Source of the DNA: Glandiceps talaboti
Taxonomy: Eukaryota > Hemichordata > Enteropneusta > Spengelidae
Direction: 5' to 3'
DNA: 64,000 bases
NCBI RefSeq assembly: GCF_964340395.1
Contig: NC_135569.1
Span: 17,936,757 to 18,000,756 of the forward strand
Part shown: piece by piece, positions 11,985 through 23,142 of the stretch
Layout: each line of letters begins with the position of its first letter
How positions within the stretch are numbered: the first letter of the stretch is position 1
Translations under genes and position numbers: made by a program
The notes under the pieces: model-generated
What the model was told of the DNA's origin: nothing
Databases searched by the model: none
The model's input: the letters and a program-made list of their open reading frames with translations, nothing else

Positions 11985-13375
11985 AAAAGCTCTAGAACCA
12001 AAAAAGTGGGCAACATTGATAGACATAAAGGATGCTTATTTTCATATAGCAATCCATCCATCAAGTTCTCGATTTCTATGATTTGCTGTAAGCAATCAGG
12101 TATATAAGTATATTGCCCTTCCTTTTCTGGGTGGGAACAGCACCACAGGTGTTCACAAAAGTTATGTCAGTAATCATGGAGCTGCAGCACTCTTACACAA
12201 TCAGAGTACACCTGTACCTCGATGATTGGTTGTTTCACCATTTCTAGCATTCGGTTCTTGTAAGTCAAACGCAATTTGTGTTACAAGTAGTAACAAGTCT
12301 GGACCTTTTAGTAAACACAAGTCCAGGAAAATCTCAGCTCACCCCATCGCAGACAATTGTGTTTCTAGGGATGAGATTCTGTCTACACAAAGGCTTTGTA
12401 AAGCCAAAGCAAGAATTTACCAAACTCGTTGCCATGATAAACCTTCTGAGACAGAAACAATTAATATCAGCATGCTGGATGTCAAGTCTAATGGGACTTC
12501 TGAACTCAGTGACAGATATAATCGCATACGCAAGACTTTATATGTGCCCAATTCAGTGGTTCCTTCTGTCACTATGGAAACTATGTGCTTCCCCTGGACT
12601 ACATATAACCAGTGACAAAGGAACTTTTGGATTAACTGGTATGGTGGGAGAACCCTCAAAACTTTTTTGTTGGTATATTAGACTTCACAAACAGGAGTCA
12701 AACCTAGTTCTATTTACCAATGCATCAAAAGGTGGGTGGGGGCACATCTTCAAGAGTGGCAAGTGGACAACACTTGGTCACCAGCAGAAAGTCAACAGCA
12801 CATAAACTGGTTGGAAGTGAAAGTAGTTTGGTTGGCACTGCAAGAGGGTCAGATTCAAGGACAACAGGTTCTTGTCAGGTCCGACAACTCCACAGTAGTA
12901 TCCTACATAAATCAACAAGGAAGTACCCAATGCATTCCTTCAATCTGTGCTGTCCGGTATGGGAAATGATCCTATGGTGCAAACAGAGGGCAATTCTAAT
13001 AAAGGCAATTGATCTGGCTGGAAAAGGCAACCTGATAGCAGATGCTCTCTCATGCAAGAAGGTCACAGTGGTCCCAATGGAATGGTGCTTAAACAATGTA
13101 GTTTTTCAATCAATAATGCTACTATGGCCAAGTCTGCAGATAGATCTGTTTGCCACGGTAACCAATCACAAGCTGCCAATGTACATCTCCCCTCATCCCG
13201 ATCCTCTTGCTATTGAGACAGACGCATTGACAGTCTCATGGCAGGGACTGGATGTCTATACATTCCCTCCATTTGCTCTGACCCCACAAGTACTGAACAA
13301 AATAAGCAGAGACCAGTACGTTGTGATTCTGATAGCACCAAAATGGCCAAAGTGGTCTTGGTTTCCTTTCCTATT
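11985..13375 (+). pseudogene. Broken DIRS-like retroelement (RT and RNase H)
   Basis: A decayed retroelement of the tyrosine-recombinase DIRS class, read across several frames. From about 11990: LEPKKWATLIDIKDAYFHIA and IHPSSSRFL (RT blocks), a stop, then FAVSNQVYKYIALPF, a frameshift, and LYLDDWLFH carrying the LDDW form of the catalytic box typical of DIRS. About 12278-12600 gives the RT thumb (TPSQTIVFLGMRFCL). About 12690-12970 is RNase H-like (LFTNASKGGWG, then VRSDNSTVVSYINQQGS in a second frame). About 12970-13370 continues in the 12720 frame (AIDLAGKGNLIADALS, LQIDLFATVTNHKLP, VSWQGLDVYTFPPFAL). The recombinase domain is missing; similarity stops at a C-rich tract (13377-13400). At least four frame breaks make it inactive. 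It lies inside the aPKC intron between exons C and D. A Ty3-like origin is less likely because of LDDW and the LFAT...WxGL block. Confidence 0.82.
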
Positions 13376-13555
13376 GCCCCCCCCCCCCCACCCCACCCCT
13401 TAGGCAAGTTTTTGATCTCGCTATAGGTTGTTTGGGGACAGACAGGGAGAAATGCCTAAATGTAAGAATATGGGTAAGAACATGTATATGTGAAATGGAA
13501 ATAAGTTTCCAATGGAAACTACAGTTTTGTATGGATCTTGATTTTAGTCTCTAGT

Positions 13556-13798
13556 TAGCACAAGTGAACTAATTTAGTTCAAGTGCTATAGGCATGATGC
13601 GTTGTCTGGGTGTCTGGCCATCTGACTGTCTATCTGTATATATATGTTGACTTAACTCAAAAGCCACCCAATTGATTGCCATGGTATTGCTGGGGACATT
13701 ACTTTTGGATAAATAACACCAGTGATGGGAATGTAAATGAATATACATTGAACATTGTGTGTAGATATGCCTTGAAACAAGACCATGATGGTGTATAT
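13556..13798 (+). repeat. R1 repeat copy, left part
   Basis: Head hairpin tagcacaagtgaactaattt / agttcaagtgctata, degenerate gtctg microsatellite, then body and the tail phrase aacaagaccatgatggtgta. Interrupted at 13799 by an inverted-repeat element; the R1 tail resumes at 14449 with attgcagatataacaccatg and ends near 14580 (gtgctacaatgacattggca). Confidence 0.7.
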
Positions 13799-14448
13799 GT
13801 TACACCCAATCTGTGAAATTACCCAATTCATGAAATGGGTAGGTAACTTTGCCCAGTTCATGAAATAGTCAATCGTGTTGCCCAGGTTATGAAGTGGGTA
13901 TGGTAAGATATGCCCAGTACATGAAATGAGCATCTTGTATAGGACACATACAAAATAAGAATCAAATAACTTTATTATCATGTATTTACAAACTCATCAC
14001 TTCACAATTCTTATTTTATAATAATTCAGTGTAGCTTGTGTTTTTAATAAAGTTCGATAATCAACACCTCAGTTCAAAACTTCTTATGAAACATGCAAAT
14101 ATAAACGACTCGACAGAAACAACTTGAAGGCTAAAAAGCATGAGAACTGGTAAATACAATTTCCAGTTGAAACTGTGTTTTGCAGAGACAGCAAAAAAAA
14201 AATGTTTTACAAGTTGAATTGCGATTAGAGTTTATTGTGTTTATTGATGTCATATGATATAAACATACATGTAGGACAGGTCGTTCATTTTCCCATTTCG
14301 CATTAAGACATTTCGTTTTGAGGGGGGAGGGGGGGGGGGTTTAAACTAAAACGAAGAAATTATGTTTCTTGTGCGTCAGTTTTAAAATGACACAGCCCCT
14401 TACATTGCACATTTCATGAATTGGGCAGTTTCACGGATTGGGTGTAAC
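13799..14448. mobile_element. 650-bp inverted-repeat DNA element nested in R1
   Basis: Left end gttacacccaatctgtgaaa and right end (reverse complement) gttacacccaatccgtgaaa are near-perfect terminal inverted repeats that continue for about 38 bp through a cccaattcatgaaatg block. Inside the left end the motif gcccagttcatgaaatg recurs several times (about 13825-13930) as subterminal repeats. There is no transposase frame, so it is non-autonomous. Flanking atat on both sides suggests a short A/T target duplication. A second, one-ended copy lies at 38735-38912. Confidence 0.78.
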
Positions 14449-14604
14449 ATATATATTGCAGATATAACACCATGTATGGGTGGGCATGGGAATAAAGCTA
14501 CAAACAATGTGTGCAAATCTGCCAAGCAACAAGACCACATATCATTATAGTGTACTGTCAAAAGTTGTGCTACAATGACATTGGCACTTTTATTCTTTTT
14601 TCAG

Positions 14605-14694
14605 AATCCAGCAGAGAGACTAGGTTGCCATCCTCAAACCGGCTTTGCTGATATCCAGTCACATCCATTCTTTAGGACCATTGTATGGGATGAG
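14605..14694 (+). CDS. aPKC: aPKC exon D: end of kinase domain
   Basis: Internal exon of 90 nt, phase 0 at both ends. The acceptor tattctttttt-cag ends at 14604 and the donor gtgagt starts at 14695. It encodes [20 protein letters not shown] followed by [10 protein letters not shown]. The RLGC...HPFF block is the kinase subdomain XI signature of AGC kinases, with the invariant Arg of ERLG. The family has DPKERLGC at the junction; here it is NPAERLGC. R1 tail sequence ends only about 25 bp upstream of the acceptor, so a repeat edge has come close to this splice site. Confidence 0.96.
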
Positions 14695-15022
14695 GTGAGT
14701 AATATACATGCCGACATTGTTTACATCATAGACATTGAAGAGAGGGATAGGAAACAGTGGCATATCCTTTGAAGCAATATGAGTTGGATTACATCACTTT
14801 TTACATATAAGGGCAGGTTATATATTATGGATGTAATATAAATTCATATAAATTCATAAATCAGCTATACATGTATATCTACATTAATTTTTCAAATTAA
14901 AATTTAGAGATACTATGTCGTTTTATTTTACGAATTTGGACTGTGAGTTCTACAACATGTTCATCGAACTCAAGTATAAACATGGCTGACACGTACACGT
15001 GTTTCACACATTGTGATTTCCT

Positions 15023-15229
15023 ATTCTAGTTCCTGCCAACCGTATTCCAATTTTACTCTAAGTTATCTTCAGACATTACTAGTCTAGTTCCTGACAACCA
15101 TATTTTAGCCAACGTTTATTACCGTTATTAATGTAGGGTAAAATTGGAATACGGTCGTCAGGAACTAGACTGATAATGTATGGCGCTAACGTATGGTAAA
15201 ATCGGAATACGGTTATCTGGAACTGACTA
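15023..15229. mobile_element. Foldback (MULE-like) element with 9-bp target duplication
   Basis: The 207-bp segment is bounded by identical tgatttcct at 15014-15022 and 15230-15238. Its left arm attctagttcctgccaaccg continues tattccaattttact. The right arm, reverse-complemented, reads tagtcagttccagataaccg and tattccgattttacc. A second, inner pair of arms (about 15082-15110 and 15134-15172) is also complementary, so the whole element folds on itself. No coding capacity. A 9-bp target duplication is characteristic of Mutator-like elements (established knowledge); the family assignment is inference. Confidence 0.8.
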
Positions 15230-15239
15230 TGATTTCCTG

Positions 15240-16785
15240 ACCCGTCTTGATACTTTGGAACTTTTCAATTTTGAACTCTAGGACCAAAACGAGGCATTTG
15301 TTCTCTAAAAATGTGTAAGACATTTAGCTTTCGTCCGTATTTGTCAACAGTGTAAATGTCAATGGTACATAGGGCTTACGGTGTATGTATACTACTACTA
15401 CATGTACTATGTGACATTTCAGTTTCTTGTGCATAGCGTACTAAAAACTACTACTACTATTGAAAATTGGTGATGGGAAATGCTTACAGCATGTACATGT
15501 GTACTAATAATCAAAACTACTCTATTTTGCTTGTCATTAATTACCATTTCTCTAGATTGAAATATTATAGCCATCTAGTTTGCAGCATAAGTTTGGCACT
15601 GACAACGTATTCCCAGAAATGATAGTCAGTTCGGAAATGACGGTGTGACACCATGACGTACTTGTTGTTGACATGCCAAATTTTCATAGCATGCTCTTTA
15701 GTTCGGATATTTTCAATCTGTCAATGCTTTCCATGATAACGTGTGGTTGTAGATTGTCACAAAAGGGAGAATTTTTACAGACAATTGCATTGACCTTCAT
15801 GTAAACAATATGGCAAGGCTGATAGCATGACCCCCTTGACAACCGTTGTTATGCATATTTGCATATCTTGCGAGATCTGCCGCGAGAATACTTTATTGCA
15901 TGTAATACATTCTAGGATCGGGTGATGGTGAGACCTGAGCTACTGAACCTGTTGGGATGTAGTGTTCAATCCTATTCGTCAGTCCCATTTCTCCATTGAT
16001 TGAAAATATGTCCTTATATGAGTGTATCACTATGTTTCTCATTCTCCGTCACATCTGTGTCATTTGCTAGTGTCTGAGATATCACATCCTCTGTTGCTTT
16101 TTTGTGTGCACTGTTTGGGTGATTACAAGATCCCAGCTTTGGTGTTCAATGCTGTTGTGAAGTTGTTTATCACAGAACCTGTTGTAATCTTACAAGCAGC
16201 ATTTGATGGTTTAGTCATGTGCATTAATACTTTTTTATCATCTTGAACCACATCTAATACGCGTCCACAGCTAACACCCATCTGCTCACAGGCTTTTGAC
16301 TCGGCTGACTCAGCAATTCCTTGTGTTCCAGATTCTAAATTGTCATCTGATAGTCTCCCTGCAACAACTCATTTATTATGAGGCAATAGAGTGATGACAG
16401 GTGTTGCTGCATAGATGTAGCAGATAATTGACCTGGCGCTTGGACATTGTGTTGTATTCACAGATTCAGTATTGCTATCTTTCCCATGATTTATTGATCA
16501 ATCTATTTATCAATCATAATAAACCTCATTTCCAATTGACAATGGCCATTAGGGAAAAAGGTCTATTCCAATAATAGTTTGATAAGTTGAGTGCTTTACC
16601 ACTGTGAATCTATGCTGATCTATCCTGTGTTTTCCAATTGTTATCAGATCACATACAGTTCCCAAATCAGAGTCATCAGTACCCTGTGGCATGTCGATTG
16701 GTGGTGCCGTCATCCCCTCACCCCCTTCAACCAGTGAATCAAGAACTACACTTATTTGGGCTCATTTGTCTAAGAACCATTTGCA
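15240..16785. other. Intronic DNA, no gene recognised
   Basis: Intron between exons D and E. A minus-strand stretch at about 16120-16330 is open and reads like diluted protein (ESAESKACEQMGVSCGRVLD), but it lacks neighbours or a known family and could be chance or an old element. Nothing else stands out. Confidence 0.4.
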
Positions 16786-16912
16786 TTTGGATTGTATGCT
16801 CCCCGGGGAGTTGAAGAAGACTAAAGGGCCGTTGTGCTGTTCTGATCCAAGCCAGGGGTAATAATTGTAAAGTGCTTTGAGCATAGAGTGGGAAAGCGCT
16901 ACATAAGATCCC
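16786..16912 (+). mobile_element. SINE 3' fragment
   Basis: gtatgctccccggggagttg, gactaaagggccgttgtgct, gtaataattgtaaagtgctt, tgagcatagagtgggaaagc and gctacataag match the 3' half of the tRNA-derived SINE at 29786-30165, here on the + strand and 5'-truncated. The usual simple-repeat tail is missing. Confidence 0.8.
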
Positions 16913-17100
16913 AACATTATTTCCACTTCATCGATCTGTCAAATAATTGCCCTAAATTTCTCATACTTGTAGTTGTACCGATATAATCAACTCTCTATGT
17001 TACATTTAGTAAACTTCAGAACTCAGAATTGCTTACTAGGCTGTAGTGGGATTTTCAGACAGCAAACTCATATATTTTGAACGATATTTTTTAATTCCAG

Positions 17101-17216
17101 ATTGAAGCTCGTCAAGTGACTCCACCCTTTAAGCCTTATGTGTTAACAGACAGAGATTTAGAGAACTTTGATCCACAGTTTACCAATGAACCGGTACAAC
17201 TCACCCCAGATAATTC
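17101..17216 (+). CDS. aPKC: aPKC exon E: C-terminal extension with turn motif
   Basis: Internal exon of 116 nt. The acceptor tttaattccag ends at 17100 and the donor gtaagt starts at 17217; it enters in phase 0 and leaves in phase 2 (tc, completed to Ser by exon F). It encodes [20 protein letters not shown] and [18 protein letters not shown], the AGC-kinase C-tail. FKP and [14 protein letters not shown] are diagnostic for PKC, and the Thr of QLTPD (17203-17205) is the turn-motif phosphorylation site known in the family. A 46-bp minisatellite starts only about 80 bp downstream of the donor. Confidence 0.96.
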
Positions 17217-17298
17217 GTAAGTTAATGTCAGCTGAATATCTTTTACATGTAATTTATCTCCAGATTATGAATTCACTAACAACAGTTTGGAGTTGTAC

Positions 17299-18175
17299 TA
17301 GCCATTGTCAGTATTGCTAGTGAATTGATAATTTAGAATTGTACTAGCCATTGTCAGTATTGCTAGTGAATTGATAATTTAGAGTTGTACTAGCCATTGT
17401 CAGTATTGCTAGTGAATTGATAATTTAGAGTTGTACTAGCCATTGTCAGTATTGCTAGTGAATTGATAATTTAGAATTGTACTAGCCATTGTCAGTATTG
17501 CTAGTGAATTGATAATTTAGAATTGTACTAGCCATTGTCAGTATTGCTAGTGAATTGATAATTTAGAATTGTACTAGCCATTGTCAGTATTGCTAGTGAA
17601 TTGATAATTTAGAATTGTACTAGCCATTGTCAGTATTGCTAGTGAATTGATAATTTAGAATTGTACTAGCCATTGTCAGTATTGCTAGTGAATTGATAAT
17701 TTGGAGTTGTACTAGCCATTGTCAGTATTGCTAGTGAATTGATAATTTGGAGTTGCACTAGCCATTGTCAGTATTGCTAGTGAATTGATAATTTGGAATT
17801 GTACTAGCCATTGTCAGTATTGCTAGTGAATTGATAATTTGGAGTTGTACTAGCCATTGTCAGTATTGCTAGTGAATTGATAATTTGGAGTTGTACTAGC
17901 CATTGTCAGTATTGCTAGTGAATTGATAATTTGGAATTTTACTAGCCATTGTCAGTATTGCTAGTGAATTGATAATTTGGAGTTGTACTAGCCATTGTCA
18001 GTATTGCTAGTGAATTGATAATTTGGAGTTGTACTAGCCATTGTCAGTATTGCTAGTGATTTGATAATTTGGAGTTGTACTAGCCATTGTCAGTATTGCT
18101 AGTGAATTGATAATTTGGAGTTGTACTAGCCATTGTCAGTATTGCTAGTGAATTGATAATTTGGAATTGTACTAA
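17299..18175. repeat. 46-bp minisatellite array (19 units)
   Basis: Units start at 17299, 17345, 17391 and every 46 bp thereafter: tagccattgtcagtattgct then agtgaattgataatttagaattgtac in two parts. Early units have tttaga(a/g)ttg, later units tttgga(a/g)ttg, so the array has a 5' and a 3' subtype. Each unit contains an imperfect palindrome (actagccattgtc / agtattgctagt). The sequence resembles one end of the small foldback element at 23143-23235 in the same intron. Confidence 0.97.
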
Positions 18176-18462
18176 AGGGTTTTACATCACTTTTGGATTA
18201 AAAGGGTCATTGGGAACCCAAGGTCTGAAAAGTTGGGGGTCCCAACTGCAAATCTTGGTATCATTCACAAAATCAAGACAGTAATGTCTGTTAAACTAGG
18301 TAATAGGACAATGGGGATATGAAAATAAGCAAGAACAAAATTGAATTGAATTGGCAAATGAAAATGTCCAGCTTTTATTCTACCATGATAAGACAAGTTA
18401 CAACTTTGCTATACATGTACATGTAGTTTTTTGTTCATATTTTACCAGCACACATTCTGGCT
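18176..18462. other. Intronic DNA, nothing recognised
   Basis: Unique-looking AT-rich sequence between the 46-bp array and the hAT-like fragment. Confidence 0.4.
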
Positions 18463-18761
18463 ATGCTCCAGGAAATCCAAGTTATCTATGAAGGGTCAAC
18501 CAGTATAATAAACATAAACCTGTTCTTAGAGGATTCAGTCTATTTCTGGCCCATCCTCAACATATCGGGCATTTGTAACAATTTTTTATGTGTCGTTATG
18601 TCACAAGTTTCATCAAGCATAATACCAATAAAGTCACTTCCATGTATCTGGTCAAGAAGAGATTTTGAAAGTATCTTTTCAGTGCATTCTTCAAACTCCA
18701 TGACAATCTTTGGCCATTTGTTATAGTTAATGTCTAAACCATTCAAATTTTGCACATGCAT
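18463..18761 (-). pseudogene. hAT/DUF4371-like transposase fragment
   Basis: Reading right to left, the minus strand gives NYNKWPKIVMEFEECTEKIL, SKSLLDQIHGSDFIGIMLDE and TCDITTHKKLLQM. The phrase F-GIM-DET-DI---K-L is typical of the transposase core of hAT-derived proteins of the DUF4371/ZNF862 type (established family knowledge, my recognition of it being by eye). A stop follows after a few more residues and no catalytic C-terminus is visible, so it is a dead fragment. The tandem duplication X begins inside it at 18723, and the two further copies of X lack this upstream part. Confidence 0.6.
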
Positions 18762-19932
18762 GATATCGATAAATACAAGGCAAGTGGGATCCCGTCTAAA
18801 TATAAACAGTATGTAATTGGCCTGTGTATGATTTTAGATTCTCACTCTTCTCTTGAGATCTACTCACGTTGGCTACATTACGAGCTGCTGTAAAGTCTGA
18901 CTTTATGGACAACAATTGAATACTGTTAACATGATGTGTAGAGCCTTGATGTTATGTAAGAGTTGAGTTTGTAAATTTGTACATCCTTCAGTGAAGTATT
19001 TTGTGTTTTCACATTCAAACAAACCTCGCATTCCATGACGTTAAAGTCTGAAATGTAACAAACCTCGCATTCCATGACGTTAAAGTCTGAAATGTAACAA
19101 ACCTCGCATTCCATGACGTTAAAGTCTGAAATGTAACAAACCTCGCATTCCATGACGTTAAAGTCTGAAATGTAACAAACCTCGCATTCCATGACGTTAA
19201 AGTCTGAAATGTAACAAACCTCGCATTCCATGACGTTAAAGTCTGAAATGTAACAAACCTCGCATTCCATGACGGTAAAGTCTGAAATGTAACGAACCTC
19301 GCATTCCATGATGTTAAAGTCTGAAATGTAACAAACCTCGCATTCCATGACGTTAAAGTCTGAAATGTAACAAACCTCGCATTCCATGGTGGTAAAGTCT
19401 GAAATGTAACAAACCTCGCATTCCATGACGGTAAAGTCTGAAATGTAACAAACCTCGCATTCCATGATGTTAAAGTCTGAAATGTAACAAACCTCGCATT
19501 CCATGACGGTAAAGTCTGAAATGTAACAAACCTCGCATTCCATGATGTTAAAGTCTGAAATGTAACAAACCTCGCATTCCATGACGGTAAAGTCTGAAAT
19601 GTAACAAAGTAATTTAAAACATTTAAATCAAGCCACCTATTGTTGAATGATCTACTAATTCTTGGTAGAGCCGGTGACTTCTCACTAGTATCGGTTGATG
19701 ATACTGCTATGATAGAATCTGTCTCAGACGGCTTGCTGCCAAAGGAATGGCGGAGGTTGCTCTTAGCCCCCGAAACAGGGAGGCTATTATGATGGGCTCC
19801 ATCTGTGTGTCCGTAAACTGTCATTTCTCAGACATGTAACATGCAATTTCATTCATACTGTGCACATAGGTGACATAATATGTGGTACATATGCACATCA
19901 CTTTGTTTTGCAAAATATGCAAATTTGACCAA
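18723..19932. repeat. Large tandem duplication, copy 1 (X1-Y1, 1210 bp)
   Basis: Starts atagttaatgtctaaaccat, contains the first 39-bp array and ends with the block Y1 (ctcttagcccccgaaacagg ... caaatttgacca). Copies 2 and 3 start with the same words at 19933 and 21377. The length difference between copies 1 and 2 (234 bp) equals six 39-bp units, so the copies differ essentially by array length plus rare substitutions (caagtggg/caaggggg). Confidence 0.95.
19012..19605 (-). repeat. 39-bp array, block 1 (about 15 units)
   Basis: Unit on the + strand: aacaaacctcgcattccatg then acgttaaagtctgaaatgt. Variable sites are acgtt/acggt/atgtt/ggcgg. On the minus strand one frame encodes MECEVCYISDF-N/T-V/I, period 13, and every unit contains ttgttacatttcag, which resembles a splice acceptor. 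The array separates a hAT-like N-terminal segment (RSFNNRWLDLN, minus strand, about 19620-19660) from a C-x-x-C end (MECEVCLNVKTQ, about 19000), so it may have grown from the CxxC start of a zinc finger. Confidence 0.95.
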
Positions 19933-21376
19933 ATAGTTAATGTCTAAACCATTCAAATTTTGCACATGCATGATATCGATAAATACAAGGCAAGGGGGAT
20001 CCCGTCTAAATATAAACAGTATGTAATTGGCCTGTGTATGATTTTAGATTCTCACTCTTCTCTTGAGATCTACTCACGTTGGCTACATTACGAGCTGCTG
20101 TAAAGTCTGACTTTATGGACAACAATTGAATACTGTTAACATGATGTGTAGAGCCTTGATGTTATGTAAGAGTTGAGTTTGTAAATTTGTACATCCTTCA
20201 GTGAAGTATTTTGTGTTTTCACATTCAAACAAACCTCGCATTCCATGACGTTAAAGTCTGAAATGTAACAAACCTCGCATTCCATGACGTTAAAGTCTGA
20301 AATGTAACAAACCTCGCATTCCATGACGTTAAAGTCTGAAATGTAACAAACATCGCATTCCATGACGTTAAAGTCTGAAATGTAACAAACCTCGCATTCC
20401 ATGACGTTAAAGTCTGAAATGTAACAAACCTCGCATTCCATGACGTTAAAGTCTGAAATGTAACAAACCTCGCATTCCATGACGGTAAAGTCTGAAATGT
20501 AACGAACCTCGCATTCCATGATGTTAAAGTCTGAAATGTAACAAACCTCGCATTCCATGACGTTAAAGTCTGAAATGTAACAAACCTCGCATTCCATGGT
20601 GGTAAAGTCTGAAATGTAACAAACCTCGCATTCCATGACGGTAAAGTCTGAAATGTAACAAACCTCGCATTCCATGATGTTAAAGTCTGAAATGTAACAA
20701 ACCTCGCATTCCATGGCGGTAAAGTCTGAAATGTAACAAACCTCGCATTCCATGACGGTAAAGTCTGAAATGTAACAAACCTCGCATTCCATGATGTTAA
20801 AGTCTGATATGTAACAAACCTCGCATTCCATGACGGTAAAGTCTGAAATGTAACAAACCTCGCATTCCATGACGGTAAAGTCTGAAATGTAACAAACCTC
20901 GCATTCCATGGCGGTAAAGTCTGAAATGTAACAAACCTCGCATTCCATGACGGTAAAGTCTGAAATGTAACAAACCTCGCATTCCATGATGTTAAAGTCT
21001 GAAATGTAACAAACCTCGCATTCCATGACGGTAAAGTCTGAAATGTAACAAAGTAATTTAAAACATTTAAATCAAGCCACCTATTGTTGAATGATCTACT
21101 AATTCTTGGTAGAGCCGGTGACTTCTCACTAGTATCGGTTGATGATACTGCTATGATAGAATCTGTCTCAGACGGCTTGCTGCCAAAGGAATGGCGGAGG
21201 TTGCTCTTAGCCCCCGAAACAGGGAGGCTATTATGATGGGCTCCATCTGTGTGTCCGTAAACTGTCATTTCTCAGACATGTAACATGCAATTTCATTCAT
21301 ACTGTGCACATAGGTGACATAATATGTGGTACATATGCACATCACTTTGTTTTGCAAAATATGCAAATTTGACCAA
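19933..21376. repeat. Large tandem duplication, copy 2 (X2-Y2, 1444 bp)
   Basis: Same content as copy 1, with a longer 39-bp array. Non-array parts are almost identical to copy 1, implying recent duplication or gene conversion. The end block Y2 lies at about 21208-21376. Confidence 0.95.
20222..21050 (-). repeat. 39-bp array, block 2 (about 21 units)
   Basis: Same unit and the same 3'-side unit order as block 1, with six extra units inserted toward its right side (a sub-block marked by tctgatatg and catggcgg variants). Open minus-strand frames are a product of the unit length (13 codons). Confidence 0.95.
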
Positions 21377-22842
21377 ATAGTTAATGTCTAAACCATTCAA
21401 ATTTTGCACATGCATGATATCGATAAATACAAGGCAAGGGGGATCCCGTCTAAATATAAACAGTATGTAATTGGCCTGTGTATGATTTTAGATTCTCACT
21501 CTTCTCTTGAGATCTACTCACGTTGGCTACATTACGAGCTGCTGTAAAGTCTGACTTTATGGACAACAATTGAATACTGTTAACATGATGTGTAGAGCCT
21601 TGATGTTATGTAAGAGTTGAGTTTGTAAATTTGTACATCCTTCAGTGAAGTATTTTGTGTTTTCACATTCAAACAAACCTCGCATTCCATGACGTTAAAG
21701 TCTGAAATGTAACAAACCTCGCATTCCATGACGTTAAAGTCTGAAATGTAACAAACCTCGCATTCCATGACGTTAAAGTCTGAAATGTAACAAACCTCGC
21801 ATTCCATGACGTTAAAGTCTGAAATGTAACAAACCTCGCATTCCATGACGTTAAAGTCTGAAATGTAACAAACCTCGCATTCCATGACGTTAAAGTCTGA
21901 AATGTAACAAACCTCGCATTCCATGACGGTAAAGTCTGAAATGTAACGAACCTCGCATTCCATGATGTTAAAGTCTGAAATGTAACAAACCTCGCATTCC
22001 ATGACGTTAAAGTCTGAAATGTAACAAACCTCGCATTCCATGGTGGTAAAGTCTGAAATGTAACAAACCTCGCATTCCATGACGGTAAAGTCTGAAATGT
22101 AACAAACCTCGCATTCCATGATGTTAAAGTCTGAAATGTAACAAACCTCGCATTCCATGGCGGTAAAGTCTGAAATGTAACAAACCTCGCATTCCATGAC
22201 GGTAAAGTCTGAAATGTAACAAACCTCGCATTCCATGATGTTAAAGTCTGATATGTAACAAACCTCGCATTCCATGACGGTAAAGTCTGAAATGTAACAA
22301 ACCTCGCATTCCATGACGGTAAAGTCTGAAATGTAACAAACCTCGCATTCCATGGCGGTAAAGTCTGAAATGTAACAAACCTCGCATTCCATGACGGTAA
22401 AGTCTGAAATGTAACAAACCTCGCATTCCATGATGTTAAAGTCTGATATGTAACAAACCTCGCATTCCATGACGGTAAAGTCTGAAATGTAACAAACCTC
22501 GCATTCCATGACGGTAAAGTCTGAAATGTAACAAACCTCGCATTCCATGGCGGTAAAGTCTGAAATGTAACAAACCTCGCATTCCATGACGGTAAAGTCT
22601 GAAATGTAACAAACCTCGCATTCCATGATGTTAAAGTCTGAAATGTAACAAACCTCGCATTCCATGACGGTAAAGTCTGAAATGTAACAAAGTAATTTAA
22701 AACATTTAAATCAAGCCACCTATTGTTGAATGATCTACTAATTCTTGGTAGAGCCGGTGACTTCTCACTAGTATCGGTTGATGATACTGCTATGATAGAA
22801 TCTGTCTCAGACGGCTTGCTGCCAAAGGAATGGCGGAGGTTG
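21377..22842. repeat. Large tandem duplication, copy 3 (X3, interrupted)
   Basis: Identical start to copies 1 and 2. It ends at ggcggaggttg (22842), where copies 1 and 2 continue directly into ctcttagccccc. In this copy the sequence instead runs into 803 bp that include the last aPKC exon, and the missing Y block appears at 23646. Confidence 0.93.
21664..22690 (-). repeat. 39-bp array, block 3 (about 26 units)
   Basis: Same unit; the five-unit sub-block that includes the tctgatatg variant is present once more than in block 2, giving block lengths of roughly 15, 21 and 26 units in a stepwise series. Confidence 0.95.
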
Positions 22843-23142
22843 GTCTTTCATTTTGGCTATATTCAAAGTTGAGAATAACAATGAAATTAAAAGTTTAACC
22901 CTATCTGAAACAAGTTAACAGTTTGAAAAAGTACAGTAACAGTATATATTTTGTTATTGGTGTCAAGTAACATCCTTATGAATAATGAGCATTTCAGTTC
23001 AAATCAGGAGCTTTCATTGTACTCAGAATCAGATGCAAACTTGAACATGTCAAATGAAGGGGGATATTAGCTATGCCAAAAGTCATTAAATGTCCATAAT
23101 TATGCATAAAAGACACAATATATTGCGTCATGTAAAAGCCTG

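Noticed and set aside
16022-16246. 74-codon frame rich in hydrophobic residues
   Set aside because: No family, no splice context with aPKC, and the opposite strand is equally open.
18926-22665. Minus-strand MECEVCYISDF repeat proteins of 218-361 codons
   Set aside because: Products of the 39-bp arrays, whose unit is 13 codons; alternative frames are equally open. Only the possible origin from a zinc-finger block was kept as a finding.
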